From: Sphingobacteriales bacterium
Lineage (GTDB): Bacteria; Bacteroidota; Bacteroidia; Chitinophagales; JADIYW01
Reading direction: 5' to 3'
DNA length: 64,000 bases
Assembly (NCBI GenBank): GCA_016699615.1
Contig: CP064984.1
Span: forward strand, 2,700,001 to 2,764,000
The position numbers were made by a program, and so were the translations under genes. The notes under the pieces are model-generated. The model saw only the letters and a program-made list of their open reading frames with translations. It did not search any database and was not told the DNA's origin. This document shows, piece by piece, positions 63,963 to 64,000 of this stretch (the stretch's first letter is position 1; each line of letters starts with the position of its first letter).

Positions 63963-64000
63963 TTATATAGATTAATTCTAAATTATATTGAACAATAAAT

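Overview
The window comes from an AT-rich (by eye about 30% G+C) member of the Bacteroidota. The evidence is a type IX secretion C-terminal sorting domain, TonB-dependent receptors with carboxypeptidase-regulatory-like N-domains, a PD40/OmpA lipoprotein, the rpmB-rpmG-DUF4295-ftsY order, and many -7 boxes of the Bacteroidota type TAnnTTTG. Most of it is core chromosome. I see no prophage, CRISPR array or insertion sequence.

Layout. 1-3.4 kb: two tandem TonB-dependent receptors, the first cut by the window edge and by a stop. 3.4-9.2 kb: THUMP methyltransferase, M42 peptidase, BON-LysM protein, TerC, a DUF5989/SxtJ-like pair and a Crp/Fnr regulator. 9.2-17.2 kb: alaS, an unusual NagB-like/hydrolase fusion, M23 peptidase, PhzF and an arginine-decarboxylase-like enzyme. 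17.3-20.5 kb: rpsP-rimM-trmD-rplS, a second Crp/Fnr and yidD. 20.5-28.4 kb: DCC oxidoreductase, T9SS-secreted protein, PASTA protein, ddl, PhoX and bioD-bioA. 28.4-38 kb: PI-PLC-like lipoprotein, PD40/OmpA lipoprotein, bestrophin, M16 protease and a small glycosyltransferase group. 38-44.4 kb: a TPP-riboswitch-controlled thiamine cluster (thiS, thiC, thiE-like) with inserted cargo: a duplicated-domain lipoprotein, a SIR2-like gene, a toxin-antitoxin pair and a decayed kinase-like gene. 44.4-52.4 kb: DoxX, glmM, DUF6580, EamA, surE, lpxB, pyrR and pyrB. 52.4-57.8 kb: ftsY and ribosomal L33/L28, tRNA-Arg, SCP2, an acyl-CoA carboxyltransferase and ArsC-like. 57.9-64 kb: penicillin acylase, a second thiamine pair (thiE, thiD), a large membrane protein and an acyl-CoA-binding protein.

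Two themes stand out. First, at least nine genes that should be intact are interrupted. Eight single-base frameshifts are inferred, most of them at A/T homopolymers, and there are four in-frame stops. Housekeeping genes (lpxB, pyrB) are among those hit, so uncorrected indels in the assembly are the likeliest cause; full-length products are annotated here with the breaks noted. Second, the best candidate for unusual biology is the accessory cargo between thiC and the thiE-like gene (SIR2-like protein, ParE/RelE-type toxin and antitoxin, kinase remnant). Low-complexity repeats lie in several of the neighbouring spacers, and a heptanucleotide repeat lies inside the thiE-like gene. Several genes (alaS, pyrR, surE, a crp/fnr) have a -7 box only 4-5 bases before the ATG, which predicts leaderless mRNAs.
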